A DNA stretch of 64,000 nucleotides from Enterococcus saigonensis (GTDB lineage: Bacteria; Bacillota; Bacilli; Lactobacillales; Enterococcaceae), in NCBI RefSeq assembly GCF_011397115.1, contig NZ_AP022822.1:501001-565000 (forward strand), given 5' to 3'. Below the pieces are notes generated by a model. That model saw nothing but the letters and a program-made list of their open reading frames with translations. It ran no database searches and had not been told where the DNA came from. How positions within the stretch are numbered: position 1 is the first letter of the stretch; each line of letters starts with the position of its first letter. The translations under genes and the position numbers were made by a program. Below are positions 26,422 through 35,396 of this stretch, piece after piece.

Positions 26422-27653
26422 TTGATGCACAAAAATTACGCCAAGATTTTCCTATCTTGCATCAATTAGTCAATGATGAACCTCTTATTTATTTAGATAA
26501 TGCAGCAACAACGCAAAAGCCAGAAGCCGTCTTAGCTAAATTAGCGGCATATTATCACCAAGATAATGCTAATGTTCATCGTGGTGTCCATACACTAGCA
26601 GAACGAGCGACACAATCTTATGAAGGTGCCAGAGAAAAGGTCCGTGCTTTTATTAACGCGAAAGAGACAGCCGAAATTTTATTTACGCGGGGGACAACTA
26701 CTAGTTTAAACTGGATTGCTAGAAGTTTCGGCGATAAATTTGTCAAAGCAGGCGATGAAATTGTCATCTCTTATATGGAACACCATTCCAATATCATTCC
26801 TTGGCAACAATTGGCACAACAAAAGAATGCCAAATTAGTTTATATCGATATCACGCCAGAAGGTTATCTTGATTTAGCTGATGCTAAGCGTAAAATTGGA
26901 CCAAAAACTAAAATTGTCGCAATTGCTCATGTTTCAAATGTTTTAGGCGGGATTAATCCAGTTGAAGAATTAATTACTTTGGCGCATGAAAATGATGCTG
27001 TTATGGTGATAGATGGCGCACAAGCTGCACCTCATATGAAAGTTGATGTTCAACAATTGAATGTTGATTTTTATGCCTTTAGTGGTCACAAGATGTGTGG
27101 TCCCACCGGTATTGGGGTCTTATACGGAAAACGCAAATGGTTAGATCAAATGGAACCGGTGGAATTTGGCGGTGAAATGATTGATTTTGTTAATTTATAT
27201 GACAGTACATGGAAAGAATTACCTTGGAAGTTTGAAGCAGGTACCCCTAACATTGCAGGAGGTATCGGTTTAGGAGCAGCTGTCGATTATTTATCTGCCA
27301 TCGGAATGGATGAAATTCACGACTATGAACAAAGTTTAGTTGATTATGTGATGCCAAAATTAAAAGCGATTGAAGGTGTGACGGTGTATGGTCCGCAAGA
27401 TCCAAAAGATCACACTGGTGTCATTGCATTTAATATTGATGGACTGCATCCTCATGATGTAGCAACGGCTTTAGATATGGAAGGTGTGGCGGTTAGAGCA
27501 GGTCATCACTGCGCACAGCCTTTATTAAAGTATATGAACGTACCTGCCACAGCTCGAGCAAGTTTTTATTTTTATAATACAAAAAAAGATGCGGATCGCT
27601 TAATTGATGCGATTCATAAAACAAAGGAGTTTTTCCAGCATGGCACTATCTAG
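26418..27653 (+). CDS. sufS: Cysteine desulfurase SufS
   Basis: PLP enzyme (411 aa) that takes sulfur from cysteine and passes it to SufU. The PLP lysine is K225 in FSGHKMCG and the active-site cysteine is C365 in RAGHHCAQP, the short-loop group II form. The N-terminal YLDNAATTQKP is standard. The 3' end overlaps sufU by 14 bp. Confidence 0.96.
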   Translation: MIDAQKLRQDFPILHQLVNDEPLIYLDNAATTQKPEAVLAKLAAYYHQDNANVHRGVHTLAERATQSYEGAREKVRAFINAKETAEILFTRGTTTSLNWIARSFGDKFVKAGDEIVISYMEHHSNIIPWQQLAQQKNAKLVYIDITPEGYLDLADAKRKIGPKTKIVAIAHVSNVLGGINPVEELITLAHENDAVMVIDGAQAAPHMKVDVQQLNVDFYAFSGHKMCGPTGIGVLYGKRKWLDQMEPVEFGGEMIDFVNLYDSTWKELPWKFEAGTPNIAGGIGLGAAVDYLSAIGMDEIHDYEQSLVDYVMPKLKAIEGVTVYGPQDPKDHTGVIAFNIDGLHPHDVATALDMEGVAVRAGHHCAQPLLKYMNVPATARASFYFYNTKKDADRLIDAIHKTKEFFQHGTI

Positions 27654-28137
27654 ACTAGATAATTTATATCGCCAAGTCATTTTAGATCATTCCAGCCATC
27701 CTCATCATAGAGGAACGCTGGGAAAGTCAAATGTAACCATTGAAATGAATAACCCAACTTGTGGGGATGTCATCCATTTGGAAGTTGAAGTAAATAATGG
27801 CATTATTTCAGATATTGCCTTTGATGGTAGCGGCTGTTCTATTAGTACTGCCAGCGCATCTATGATGACAGATGCAGTTATTGGCAAACCATTAACAGAA
27901 GTCGGTAATATGGAAAAAATGTTTTCTGACTTAGTGCAAGGAAAAGACGTGCCCGATGCGGAAAAATTGGGAGATGCCGCAATGTTAAGCGGTGTAGCAA
28001 AGTTCCCGACGCGTATTAAATGTGCGACTTTAGCTTGGAAAGCATTGGAAAAAGCAGTTGTTGAAACAAGTAGTGGAATTGCTGAAACAAGTTCTATTCA
28101 TCCCCACGAAGAAGATTTTCTAGGGGACAATAAATAA
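27640..28137 (+). CDS. sufU: Zinc-dependent sulfurtransferase SufU
   Basis: SufU accepts sulfane sulfur from SufS and delivers it to SufBCD. Zn ligands C41, D43, C66 and C128 are all present (NPTCGD, GSGCSIS, IKCATLAW). Start ATG at 27640 has AAAGGAG upstream; longer frames run into sufS. Length of 165 aa is a little longer than B. subtilis SufU because of a C-terminal tail rich in Ser, Thr and Glu. Confidence 0.95.
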   Translation: MALSRLDNLYRQVILDHSSHPHHRGTLGKSNVTIEMNNPTCGDVIHLEVEVNNGIISDIAFDGSGCSISTASASMMTDAVIGKPLTEVGNMEKMFSDLVQGKDVPDAEKLGDAAMLSGVAKFPTRIKCATLAWKALEKAVVETSSGIAETSSIHPHEEDFLGDNK

Positions 28138-28196
28138 AAACGTATCGTCTTGATTAAAATAATCAATACCTAAATAACGTAAGGAGTAGTGATCGC

Positions 28197-29588
28197 ATGG
28201 GCGTTCCTGAATTAGAAGAATATAAATTTGGCTTCCATGATGATGTCAAACCTGTCTTTAGTACCGGTGAAGGTCTAACCGAAGAAGTTGTCCGGGAAAT
28301 TTCAGCCGTTAAAGGTGAACCAGAATGGATGCTAGATTTTCGCTTGAAGTCACTGGCAGCATTTAACAAAATGCCAATGCAAAAATGGGGTCCAGACCTT
28401 TCTGACATCGACTTTAACAAAATTAAATATTATCAAAAAGCCAGTGACAAACCAGCTCGTGATTGGGATGATGTTCCTGATAAAATTAAAGATACTTTTG
28501 AGAAGATTGGGATTCCAGAAGCAGAACGAGCTTACTTGGCTGGGGCTTCTGCTCAATATGAATCAGAAGTGGTTTACCATAACATGAAAGAAGAATTTGA
28601 AAAATTGGGGATTATTTTTACCGATACTGATTCAGCTTTAAAAGAATACCCTGAACTTTTCAAAGAATATTTTGCGCAATTGGTACCACCCACAGATAAC
28701 AAATTAGCTGCCTTGAACTCTGCTGTCTGGTCAGGTGGGACATTTATTTATGTACCAAAAGGCGTTCGTGTGGATACGCCATTGCAAACGTATTTCCGGA
28801 TTAATGCTGAAAATACGGGACAATTTGAACGAACATTAATTATCGTTGATGAAGGCGCTAGCGTTCACTATGTTGAAGGCTGTACCGCACCTACTTATTC
28901 CAGCAACAGTTTACACGCAGCAATTGTGGAAATTTTCACCAGAAAAGATGCCTACTGCCGTTATACTACTATTCAAAATTGGTCGGATAATGTCTATAAC
29001 TTGGTAACAAAACGTGCGAAAGCCTATGAAGGTGCAACAGTAGAATGGATTGACGGAAACTTAGGTGCAAAAACCACAATGAAATATCCAAGTGTGTATT
29101 TAGACGGAGAAGGTGCTCGCGGTACCATGCTGTCTATTGCTTTTGCCGGAGCCAAACAAATCCAAGATACCGGTGCTAAAATGATTCATAATGCTCCCAA
29201 TACTTCAAGTTCAATTGTTTCGAAATCTATTTCAAAAGATGGCGGTGAAGTAAACTATCGCGGACAAGTCATCTTTGGTAAGAAAAGTAGTGGTTCTGCT
29301 TCTCATATCGAATGTGATACGATTATTATGGATGAACTATCAAAATCAGACACCATTCCGTTTAATGAAATTCACAATAGCCAAGTGTCACTTGAACACG
29401 AAGCCAAAGTTTCTAAGATTTCTGAAGAACAACTTTACTATTTAATGAGTCGAGGACTATCAGAATCAGAAGCTACTGAAATGATTGTCATGGGCTTTGT
29501 CGAACCATTCACTAAAGAGCTTCCAATGGAATACGCCGTTGAACTAAATCGTTTGATTAGTTATGAAATGGAAGGGTCTGTGGGGTAA
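28197..29588 (+). CDS. sufB: Fe-S cluster assembly protein SufB; 3' end formed by attL
   Basis: The main Fe-S scaffold protein, 463 aa, with the SufB motifs YVEGCTAP, the block beginning TGAKMIHNAPNTSS, and EHEAKVSKISEEQLYYLMSR. The last codons, MEGSVG and stop, lie in an 18-bp sequence repeated at 43092-43109. The integrated element therefore supplies the current 3' end without changing the protein; the displaced chromosomal copy also reads MEGSVG and stop. The natural operon terminator has been carried to 43123. Confidence 0.96.
   Translation: MGVPELEEYKFGFHDDVKPVFSTGEGLTEEVVREISAVKGEPEWMLDFRLKSLAAFNKMPMQKWGPDLSDIDFNKIKYYQKASDKPARDWDDVPDKIKDTFEKIGIPEAERAYLAGASAQYESEVVYHNMKEEFEKLGIIFTDTDSALKEYPELFKEYFAQLVPPTDNKLAALNSAVWSGGTFIYVPKGVRVDTPLQTYFRINAENTGQFERTLIIVDEGASVHYVEGCTAPTYSSNSLHAAIVEIFTRKDAYCRYTTIQNWSDNVYNLVTKRAKAYEGATVEWIDGNLGAKTTMKYPSVYLDGEGARGTMLSIAFAGAKQIQDTGAKMIHNAPNTSSSIVSKSISKDGGEVNYRGQVIFGKKSSGSASHIECDTIIMDELSKSDTIPFNEIHNSQVSLEHEAKVSKISEEQLYYLMSRGLSESEATEMIVMGFVEPFTKELPMEYAVELNRLISYEMEGSVG
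29567..29584. other. attL core of the integrated island
   Basis: AATGGAAGGGTCTGTGGG, identical to 43092-43109. After one differing base both copies continue with TAA. It is the end of the sufB coding sequence and marks the left junction; the integrase lies 100 bp to the right. Confidence 0.92.
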
Positions 29589-29601
29589 GACCTATAAGAA
29601 G

Positions 29602-29639
29602 GCTAGGAAAGGCTGTGTGAAGCCAATCCTAGCTTTTTT
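29602..29639 (+). terminator. Island-borne terminator behind sufB
   Basis: GCTAGGA...TCCTAGC with an inner GGCT/AGCC stem, followed by TTTTTTG. It sits just inside attL and replaces the suf operon terminator that was separated by the insertion. Confidence 0.9.
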
Positions 29640-29660
29640 GTTTGGGGTGAAAGAGAAATT

Positions 29661-29678
29661 CCTATCCTAAAACCTATC
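29661..29678. repeat. CCTATC repeats, left end (possible integrase arm sites)
   Basis: CCTATC occurs at 29661-29666 and 29673-29678, about 80 bp inside attL. The same hexamer occurs twice, at 42971-42976 and 42982-42987, about 105 bp inside attR. Paired direct repeats near both ends are typical of integrase arm-type sites. Confidence 0.45.
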
Positions 29679-29684
29679 TATTTG

Positions 29685-30839
29685 TTAGCGAGCGAGATAA
29701 TCTGCTAATTTTTGACTGGTGTTTTCAGCTTGCTGCGGAGTAACGTGATTGTAAATATTCATTGTAGTTTTTATATCTTTGTGACCGAGCCGTTGTTGAA
29801 CTTCATTGATGCTTGCCCCACTCTCAAACATTAAAGAGCAAGCAGTATGCCGGAAGCCGTGAGGAGTAATCCGTTTGAAGATTATTCCTTCCTTTTCCGC
29901 TTTGTCATAGATCCAGGTTAGCCAATCATTGGCAATCTGTGGGTACATTACTTTATTTTCAACGTTAACAAACAGAAACTGTTTTCGACTATTCATATTG
30001 TAGCCAAGCTTTAGCAAATCTTGTTTTTGTATTGCAATCCATTTTTGTAAGATTTGTATCGTGGTATCGTCTAAGCTAATAGTACGGTATGAGCTTTTCG
30101 TTTTAGGTGTCTGCAAAATATTTTGACGATTTTCATCCGTAGAGATTGTTTTCCCGATAGTCAATGTTTTATTGAAGATGTTTATATCCGAGACGTACAA
30201 TGCCAGGGCTTCGCTTTTTCGCATACCTGTAATAGCCAAGAGCCAGAAGAAAGCATAATACTTATAGTTATCAAGTTTTTTTACATAATCCATGAAAGCC
30301 ATCAACTCTTGCTTGTTGTAGAAGTTGGGGGCTTTTTCTTCTTCCTTTTTTCGAGGCAACAGCGTTTTCCTCATAGGGTTACTATCCATGTACTCCATAG
30401 CAACACCGTAAGCCATCACTTGCCCAACAGCCCGACGGATGTAATGATACTGCTTGTATTTGTCGTACCATTCATTTACCAGCTTCTGACAATAGGCCAC
30501 AGTAATCTTATCTAGTTTCAGTTTACCCAGTTTAGGTAATGCGTGAGGTTCAAGAAAACGGCGGTTAGTCGCTACCGTGGAAGGTTTTACACCACTGTTT
30601 CTGTGGTGGTCTAGCCATTCCCAGTATAAATCCTCAAATGTGATGGATTGCTGTTTTTTTAATCCGTTTAAAATCTCACGTTTTAACTTATCGAAGGCAG
30701 TCTGTGCTTCACCTTTTGTATTGAACCCGTTTCGGTCAGTTACTATCTTTTTACCTGAGATTGGATCGGTTGCGATAAATCCGTTGAAACTCCATTTTCG
30801 TTTATTGTTCTTGTCTCTGTATTGATTAAATTTAGCCAT
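29685..30839 (-). CDS. int: Tyrosine-type site-specific integrase
   Basis: A 384-aa phage-type integrase. An AP2-like arm-binding N terminus (1-55) is followed by a SAM-like core-binding domain (65-165) and the catalytic domain with R207 (GMRKSEA), H327-x-x-R330 (HGFRHTA), H353 (GHKD) and nucleophile Y363 (NIYNH). All active-site residues are intact. It is next to attL, as usual, and reads towards it. It should recombine the 18-bp core at the end of sufB. Confidence 0.96.
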   Translation of the reverse strand: MAKFNQYRDKNNKRKWSFNGFIATDPISGKKIVTDRNGFNTKGEAQTAFDKLKREILNGLKKQQSITFEDLYWEWLDHHRNSGVKPSTVATNRRFLEPHALPKLGKLKLDKITVAYCQKLVNEWYDKYKQYHYIRRAVGQVMAYGVAMEYMDSNPMRKTLLPRKKEEEKAPNFYNKQELMAFMDYVKKLDNYKYYAFFWLLAITGMRKSEALALYVSDINIFNKTLTIGKTISTDENRQNILQTPKTKSSYRTISLDDTTIQILQKWIAIQKQDLLKLGYNMNSRKQFLFVNVENKVMYPQIANDWLTWIYDKAEKEGIIFKRITPHGFRHTACSLMFESGASINEVQQRLGHKDIKTTMNIYNHVTPQQAENTSQKLADYLAR

Positions 30840-30883
30840 GATATCCTCCTATGTCTCGCTGGGGGCAAGTGGAGGTGGTTTTG

Positions 30884-31729
30884 TTAGTCAGGCATTTTTA
30901 CATTTTCTGGAATTTCTTTAAATTCTAAATGAGAAGAATAAGTATCATTCCCCTTCAATTTTGATGAAGCTTTAAACATGGAAAAATCCAACGAAACATC
31001 ACTAGATTTACTATTTTTATTAGTTTTTGCTACTAGAGGAATACGCGTTTTATTGCCTATCAAATTTATATCGATAAGCAATAACTCGGATAATTCATTT
31101 TTATAATTGTTATTTAGTAGCTTGTATACGGATAGCCACGATTTGAATATGCTTTCCACCATCAATACTGTAGCTTCGGTATTCAGTTTTCCTAAAAAGG
31201 CATTAATATCGCTGACATTTTTTTGTTTTCCCTTACCATCCGCTCGATAAAAGGTAATCAACAAAGAAGTAATTAAGTTAGGACTTTCTGCTTTTCCTTG
31301 AAGATACGATGTTGATTTAGAAATATTTTTATAATTATCTACGGGAGTGATAGCAAAGTTAAACTTTTCTCCTAAAGTCCCATTTTCAAGCAATATTGCA
31401 TCGTAGGGTAATGTTCGGGATGGGAGAACTTGAACAAAACCGTTATTGGATTCAGAATCTGTCTTCGTTTTCTCTGCTGCAATAATCCCTTTAATAGATA
31501 CCGTTGGTTTGAAGGAGAATATATTTTGTTCTTTTTTTTCCCCGATTAAATCCCCAAGTGAAACATTGAGATATTTCATCAATTTTTCCAATGTCTCAAA
31601 TTGGACACCTTTTGAATCGTTATTATACATGGCTGTAAGAGCTGGGCGCGATATATCAGCCTCTGAAGAAACCTTGTTAATACTTAATTTTCGTTCATCC
31701 ATTATTTTATCTAATTTGAAATAAAGCAT
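30884..31729 (-). CDS. HTH-type repressor of the island
   Basis: A 281-aa protein whose first 65 residues form an XRE/Cro-type HTH (KLSINKVSSEADISRPALTA). The rest does not resemble an S24 LexA-like peptidase: no S/K autocleavage pair is evident. It is divergently placed from the Xis/AlpA-like gene. In PICIs this position belongs to the Stl-type master repressor, which is released by binding a helper-phage protein, so I propose that role. The C-terminal two thirds are unrecognised and may be the inducer-sensing domain. AGGAGG precedes its start. Confidence 0.75.
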   Translation of the reverse strand: MLYFKLDKIMDERKLSINKVSSEADISRPALTAMYNNDSKGVQFETLEKLMKYLNVSLGDLIGEKKEQNIFSFKPTVSIKGIIAAEKTKTDSESNNGFVQVLPSRTLPYDAILLENGTLGEKFNFAITPVDNYKNISKSTSYLQGKAESPNLITSLLITFYRADGKGKQKNVSDINAFLGKLNTEATVLMVESIFKSWLSVYKLLNNNYKNELSELLLIDINLIGNKTRIPLVAKTNKNSKSSDVSLDFSMFKASSKLKGNDTYSSHLEFKEIPENVKMPD

Positions 31730-31788
31730 TTTTACCTCCTTTTAGTGCATGTTTGGTTTACAGCTAAAACAAAAAAACGAATATAAAC

Positions 31789-31835
31789 TTGACAAGCGTT
31801 TGCGCATATTGTAAAGTGTACTTATAGGTTACACC
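31789..31835 (+). promoter_or_regulatory. Early promoter and candidate repressor operator
   Basis: -35 TTGACA (31789-31794), 17-bp spacer, -10 TAAAGT (31812-31817). Overlapping the start point is an inverted repeat GTGTA...TTACAC. It lies between the divergent repressor and the Xis/AlpA-like gene, the expected place for the lysis-lysogeny style switch. Confidence 0.65.
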
Positions 31836-31883
31836 AAAAACAGATATATGTAAACGATATGTTCAGATAGGAGGCGAAAATAT

Positions 31884-32156
31884 ATGAAATTAGAGGTAGA
31901 TTTAAGCCAGGAAATTGAGGAACAGCTTACCGATGTTGCTACGAGAGTCTGGGCAATCACGTTTCAACAACAGCTTAAAAAACGTGAATTTCCAGAATGG
32001 ATGGATTTAGAGACAACTTGTGAATATTTACAAGTATCACGATCTAATCTTTCTAAGTTTATTAAAGAGAAGGGTTTTCCTGTGTCAGTTATCAATCAGA
32101 CAAAACGGTGTAATCGAAAAAAGGTTGATAACTGGATGGAAGAATTTGAAAAATAA
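31884..32156 (+). CDS. AlpA/excisionase-like HTH protein
   Basis: A 90-aa protein. Residues 37-88 form an HTH_17/excisionase-type domain: WMDLETTCEYLQVSRSNLSK and then FIKEKGFP..., as in many Gram-positive Xis and AlpA regulators. It is the first gene transcribed away from the repressor, so it probably drives excision and perhaps early transcription of the island. GGAGGCG precedes the ATG. Confidence 0.7.
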   Translation: MKLEVDLSQEIEEQLTDVATRVWAITFQQQLKKREFPEWMDLETTCEYLQVSRSNLSKFIKEKGFPVSVINQTKRCNRKKVDNWMEEFEK

Positions 32157-32233
32157 TGGGTAGCTGGGGGCGCAAGTGGAACGTTGGAAGTCAAATGTTA
32201 GTTGCTGAAGGAATTTTGAAGGAGGAACTAAAA

Positions 32234-32488
32234 ATGAAGAAACATGAATCGCTTGAAAGCTATGCAGATACGGAACTATTTGTGATTGGGACTTTCGCTG
32301 TTGAGCTTGCAGAGATTTTAGAAAGCGTGGGCGATGAAGGCAGTATCGTTACTTTACACGGCTATGGAAAGACCTTGTCGAAGCCTAGCGATAAGATTGC
32401 TTATGTGATTGATGAACTACACGATTTAAAAAAGAAGGCATTAAATGTAGAACTACTTTTGGAAGTTGCTAAAGAGCTGGAGGACTAA
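32234..32488 (+). CDS. Small island protein, unknown function
   Basis: 84 aa, predicted soluble and mostly helical, acidic. The ATG at 32234 has AAGGAGGAAC just upstream; a longer frame from 32156 overlaps the stop of the preceding gene and lacks a site. I do not recognise the family. It belongs to the early gene block ahead of the primase. Confidence 0.6.
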   Translation: MKKHESLESYADTELFVIGTFAVELAEILESVGDEGSIVTLHGYGKTLSKPSDKIAYVIDELHDLKKKALNVELLLEVAKELED

Positions 32489-32491
32489 AAC

Positions 32492-32605
32492 ATGATGAAG
32501 GGTAAAGAAAAAGCCTTAACGATTCCACCGACCAAAGCGAACGTTAAAGGCTACTACAACGGGCATTTACACCGTTTATTTACCCTTCTAGTATATCAAA
32601 CTTAG
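32492..32605 (+). CDS. Possible 37-residue ORF within a folded segment
   Basis: ATG at 32492 with GGAGGA 7 nt upstream, stop TAG at 32603-32605. The product would be basic, MMKGKEKALTIPPTKANVKG and onward, with no family resemblance. The ORF coincides almost exactly with a three-way-junction inverted repeat (32498-32587), so the sequence may be conserved for structure rather than protein. It is listed because the ribosome site and spacing are good. Confidence 0.35.
   Translation: MMKGKEKALTIPPTKANVKGYYNGHLHRLFTLLVYQT
32498..32587. repeat. Nested inverted repeats forming a three-way junction
   Basis: Outer stem AAGGGTAAA (32498-32506) with TTTACCCTT (32579-32587), 9 bp perfect. Inside it are hairpin 1, GCCTTAACG (32513-32521) with CGTTAAAGGC (32542-32551, one bulge), and hairpin 2, AACGG (32558-32562) with CCGTT (32572-32576). 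The fold could form in RNA or in extruded DNA. Confidence 0.6.
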
Positions 32606-32617
32606 GAGGAAATTACC

Positions 32618-32860
32618 ATGGAAAAAGTAACGATAACGAATGATGAACTGATGAAATATGCGGTTGAGCTAACCAATCTATCCCAACAAGCAAAGGTATT
32701 GAAGCGATTGGCTGAAACGGTGGAATATGCCAGAGTGACCGGTGATGATTTTTCTTTGAAATACCAGATTAATAGTGGGCTACTTGGTGAAATTGGCGAT
32801 AGTCTTGAAATCCTAGAGAAAGATATTCAACGTATCTCAAACGAGATTTGCCCAGATTGA
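32618..32860 (+). CDS. Small island protein, unknown function
   Basis: 80 aa, acidic, largely helical (a heptad-like pattern runs through LKRLAETVEYA and LGEIGDSLEILEKDIQRIS). TTAGGAGGAAATTACC precedes the ATG. No family is recognised. It is in the early operon, directly before the primase, whose start lies 11 bp beyond the stop. Confidence 0.65.
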   Translation: MEKVTITNDELMKYAVELTNLSQQAKVLKRLAETVEYARVTGDDFSLKYQINSGLLGEIGDSLEILEKDIQRISNEICPD

Positions 32861-32870
32861 GGTGGCCACG

Positions 32871-33785
32871 ATGATTTATACAAATATAGTGAAAACGTTG
32901 GCACCAATGCACGAAGTAAAGAATATTGACCGTGATTTTGATTTCTTTAAAACGTGTAAGGCTCAGCGCCTTCCTTATCCAAAAGACAAAGACGAAGAAC
33001 TAAAGATTAAAACACAACAAATGCTGATAGTTATCGCTGGTACTATCCTTGGGGACTTAAAGCGTAACAATACAAACTTGGTTAGTCGTTCGCTACTCTT
33101 TATTGATTTTGATGATGTCCAAGAAACAGAATCCGAATTTTTAGGGAAGATAACGGACAAGCTAAAAGCCGTCAATTACTGCTTATATCCAACCCTGAAA
33201 TACAAGCCGGATAATATCCGTTATCGATTGGTTCTTGAATTGGATCGTGCAGTAAGCCGTGAGGAGTACGAGAAGTTGCTGTTTGGGCTTTGCTTAGATC
33301 TGGCCGTTAAGTTTGAATTTGATGAAAGTAATAAAACATGGTCACAGGGTCAAGGCTTGCCTATCGTTACGGAATTTAGCAGTGATAATTTACGTATTTT
33401 CCACGATGGATTTAAACCTATTCCAGTTGATAAGTTCCTTCATAGAATTACTAATTCTCAACAGTGGGTAGATGCACAAAAAAAACAGCGCCTACCTAAA
33501 ACAAGTAGCTATACAACCAATAGTTCCGGCAAGCAAAAATATACAGGCGTTTTCCTGGAACAATTGTTTGAAGGGGCAACCGTTGGGAATCGAAACATTT
33601 GGTGGCGGCAGATGGTAGATAAAATGCTAAGTGTTGATACACCAATTGAAACGATTGCTAAAGTGATGGGAGCAATTAATTTCAACTTAGAAATTTTTCC
33701 AGAACCGCTAGATCAAAAGGAACTGGACACCATTTTTCATTCCAGAATTAAAAACCATGCGGAGAAAGGAGGGAACCTTTATTGA
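32871..33785 (+). CDS. Primase-polymerase-like replication protein
   Basis: About 304 aa. The metal-binding motif FIDFDD (77-82) and the following NIRYRLVLELD strand are of the type seen in archaeo-eukaryotic primase-polymerase domains of plasmid and satellite replication proteins; the C-terminal 90 residues resemble a PriCT-like helical cap (GATVGNRNIWWRQMVDKM). I choose the ATG at 32871 (GAGGTGG 6 nt upstream) over a GTG at 32862. It overlaps the helicase gene by 4 bp. Together the two replace the single primase-helicase of many PICIs. The fold assignment is inferred from motifs only. Confidence 0.65.
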   Translation: MIYTNIVKTLAPMHEVKNIDRDFDFFKTCKAQRLPYPKDKDEELKIKTQQMLIVIAGTILGDLKRNNTNLVSRSLLFIDFDDVQETESEFLGKITDKLKAVNYCLYPTLKYKPDNIRYRLVLELDRAVSREEYEKLLFGLCLDLAVKFEFDESNKTWSQGQGLPIVTEFSSDNLRIFHDGFKPIPVDKFLHRITNSQQWVDAQKKQRLPKTSSYTTNSSGKQKYTGVFLEQLFEGATVGNRNIWWRQMVDKMLSVDTPIETIAKVMGAINFNLEIFPEPLDQKELDTIFHSRIKNHAEKGGNLY

Positions 33786-35371
33786 GTAGTATAAGCGATT
33801 CGGTACTAAAAGAGACATTCGCTATTAGACGTACGGTACAGCAAAAAAAGAAAAACAGTTACTTTGGTAAAACACCGTTAAATTTGCGTGTGGCAATCAA
33901 AGAGATTGAAAGCAAAGACGTTGGTATTGCCCAAGCAATGGTTGACGAATTGAACAACATTTCTCCAGATTGGTTTATGTGTACGGTTGAAGTGAACCAA
34001 AAAGATTCAGATAAATTTTCAATTGACCATTACTTTGATCACGAAAAAATGGGCGATATGATTATCAAAAAGAATCATTTGTTGCGATTTCCTAAGCTGT
34101 TGGAAGGGGCTGTCTATGAGCCGTTAAAAGGCGCTTGGCGGTACTTTGGTAAGAATGAGATGATTTCCTTTACAGAGAAAATCTGTCTCGAAGAACTACA
34201 AGCGTGGGGCTACTATGACCAAAGATATATATCACCGGTCAAGACTTATGTAAAACAGAAAACGTATGATCCTTCTTATTCCAACCGATCACCTTTTGAG
34301 GAAAGCAATCCGGCATTGGTTCCTTTTAAAAATGGGACGTACAATATTCTCACCAATGAGATGAAGCCCCACGATCCCGATAATTTCATATTGATTTCTT
34401 ACAACTATGAATTGGATATGACCGGAACGCCTACACCAGCAACAGATAAATTTTTCCATGATTTCTTTGGAGATGCCGCCTTATTCATGAAGCAGTTTAT
34501 TGGATATACCTTTTATCGAAGCCATGCCCCAGCACAAGACTTGGTTTTCTTATATGGGAAAGGTGGAGAAGGAAAGTCTAGCTTTTTGAATATGGTAGCG
34601 GAGAACTATATCACTAAAGAAAATCGTACAGCACTAACTCCACAGATGCTAACAAAAGATAAGTTTGCCGTTGTTGATTTATTAGGTAAAGCCTTAAACC
34701 TTAGTGGAGATATTGATGATGATTACATTAGCCAGACAGCAATTTTGAAACAGTTAACTGGTGGAGATGCTGTCCGGGGTGAGTTCAAAGGAATCCAAGG
34801 TTTCACCTTTGTGAGCCACTCAAAGCATATTTTTAGTATGAATGGCTTCTTTCACTTCAAGGATATGAGCCCAGGTTTTGCGGATCGTTTAACCATTGTC
34901 CCAATCACAGTGGGCAACCAGCGATTGGAAGGTGCTACATTTTGGGAGAGTCAAGATTTAGACGCAATGGAAAAAGAATCTACCAGCTTTGTTTATCAGT
35001 GCATACAAGAGTTCAAAAAAATATTTAATGGTAAAAAAGCTAACTTTACACGTTCTAAGGAAATGGCTGATACCAAGTCTGAATGGCTATTTGACAATGA
35101 CCGTATAGCCCAATTCTTGTTTGAATGTTGCGTGATTGATACTGCTGAAACTAAAGGTGAAATTGCAAAAACGGTTGTTGCTGAATACAGAGCCTTTTGT
35201 TCTTGCAATGGTTATAGGCCACAATCTACCAAGGAACTCACTAAGTATTTGAATGATAAATACGAAGTACCAAAAAGGAAAAATACACAAGGGTTTAATG
35301 ACAGTGGCCAGCACACTTACCGATATAGTGGTTTGAAACTGACCTCAACATATCGAATTTTAAGTGATTGA
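33782..35371 (+). CDS. P4-type DNA helicase/primase C-terminal protein
   Basis: 529 aa. D5_N-like region at about 170-250, then an SF3 helicase core with Walker A GKGGEGKSS (259-267), B-type LNLSGDIDDD and a sensor region KHIFSMNGF. A C-terminal D5-like winged helix (about 440-510) may bind the origin. The start is TTG at 33782, preceded by AAAGGAGGG, overlapping the previous stop. The origin-like iterons follow immediately after its stop, as in SaPIs. Confidence 0.88.
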   Translation: MSSISDSVLKETFAIRRTVQQKKKNSYFGKTPLNLRVAIKEIESKDVGIAQAMVDELNNISPDWFMCTVEVNQKDSDKFSIDHYFDHEKMGDMIIKKNHLLRFPKLLEGAVYEPLKGAWRYFGKNEMISFTEKICLEELQAWGYYDQRYISPVKTYVKQKTYDPSYSNRSPFEESNPALVPFKNGTYNILTNEMKPHDPDNFILISYNYELDMTGTPTPATDKFFHDFFGDAALFMKQFIGYTFYRSHAPAQDLVFLYGKGGEGKSSFLNMVAENYITKENRTALTPQMLTKDKFAVVDLLGKALNLSGDIDDDYISQTAILKQLTGGDAVRGEFKGIQGFTFVSHSKHIFSMNGFFHFKDMSPGFADRLTIVPITVGNQRLEGATFWESQDLDAMEKESTSFVYQCIQEFKKIFNGKKANFTRSKEMADTKSEWLFDNDRIAQFLFECCVIDTAETKGEIAKTVVAEYRAFCSCNGYRPQSTKELTKYLNDKYEVPKRKNTQGFNDSGQHTYRYSGLKLTSTYRILSD

Positions 35372-35396
35372 AGTGTCCATGTTGTGCCTATAATTT

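Noticed and set aside
30123..30825. Plus-strand open frames within the integrase gene
   Set aside because: They lie antisense to a fully conserved integrase and have no ribosome sites or recognisable motifs.
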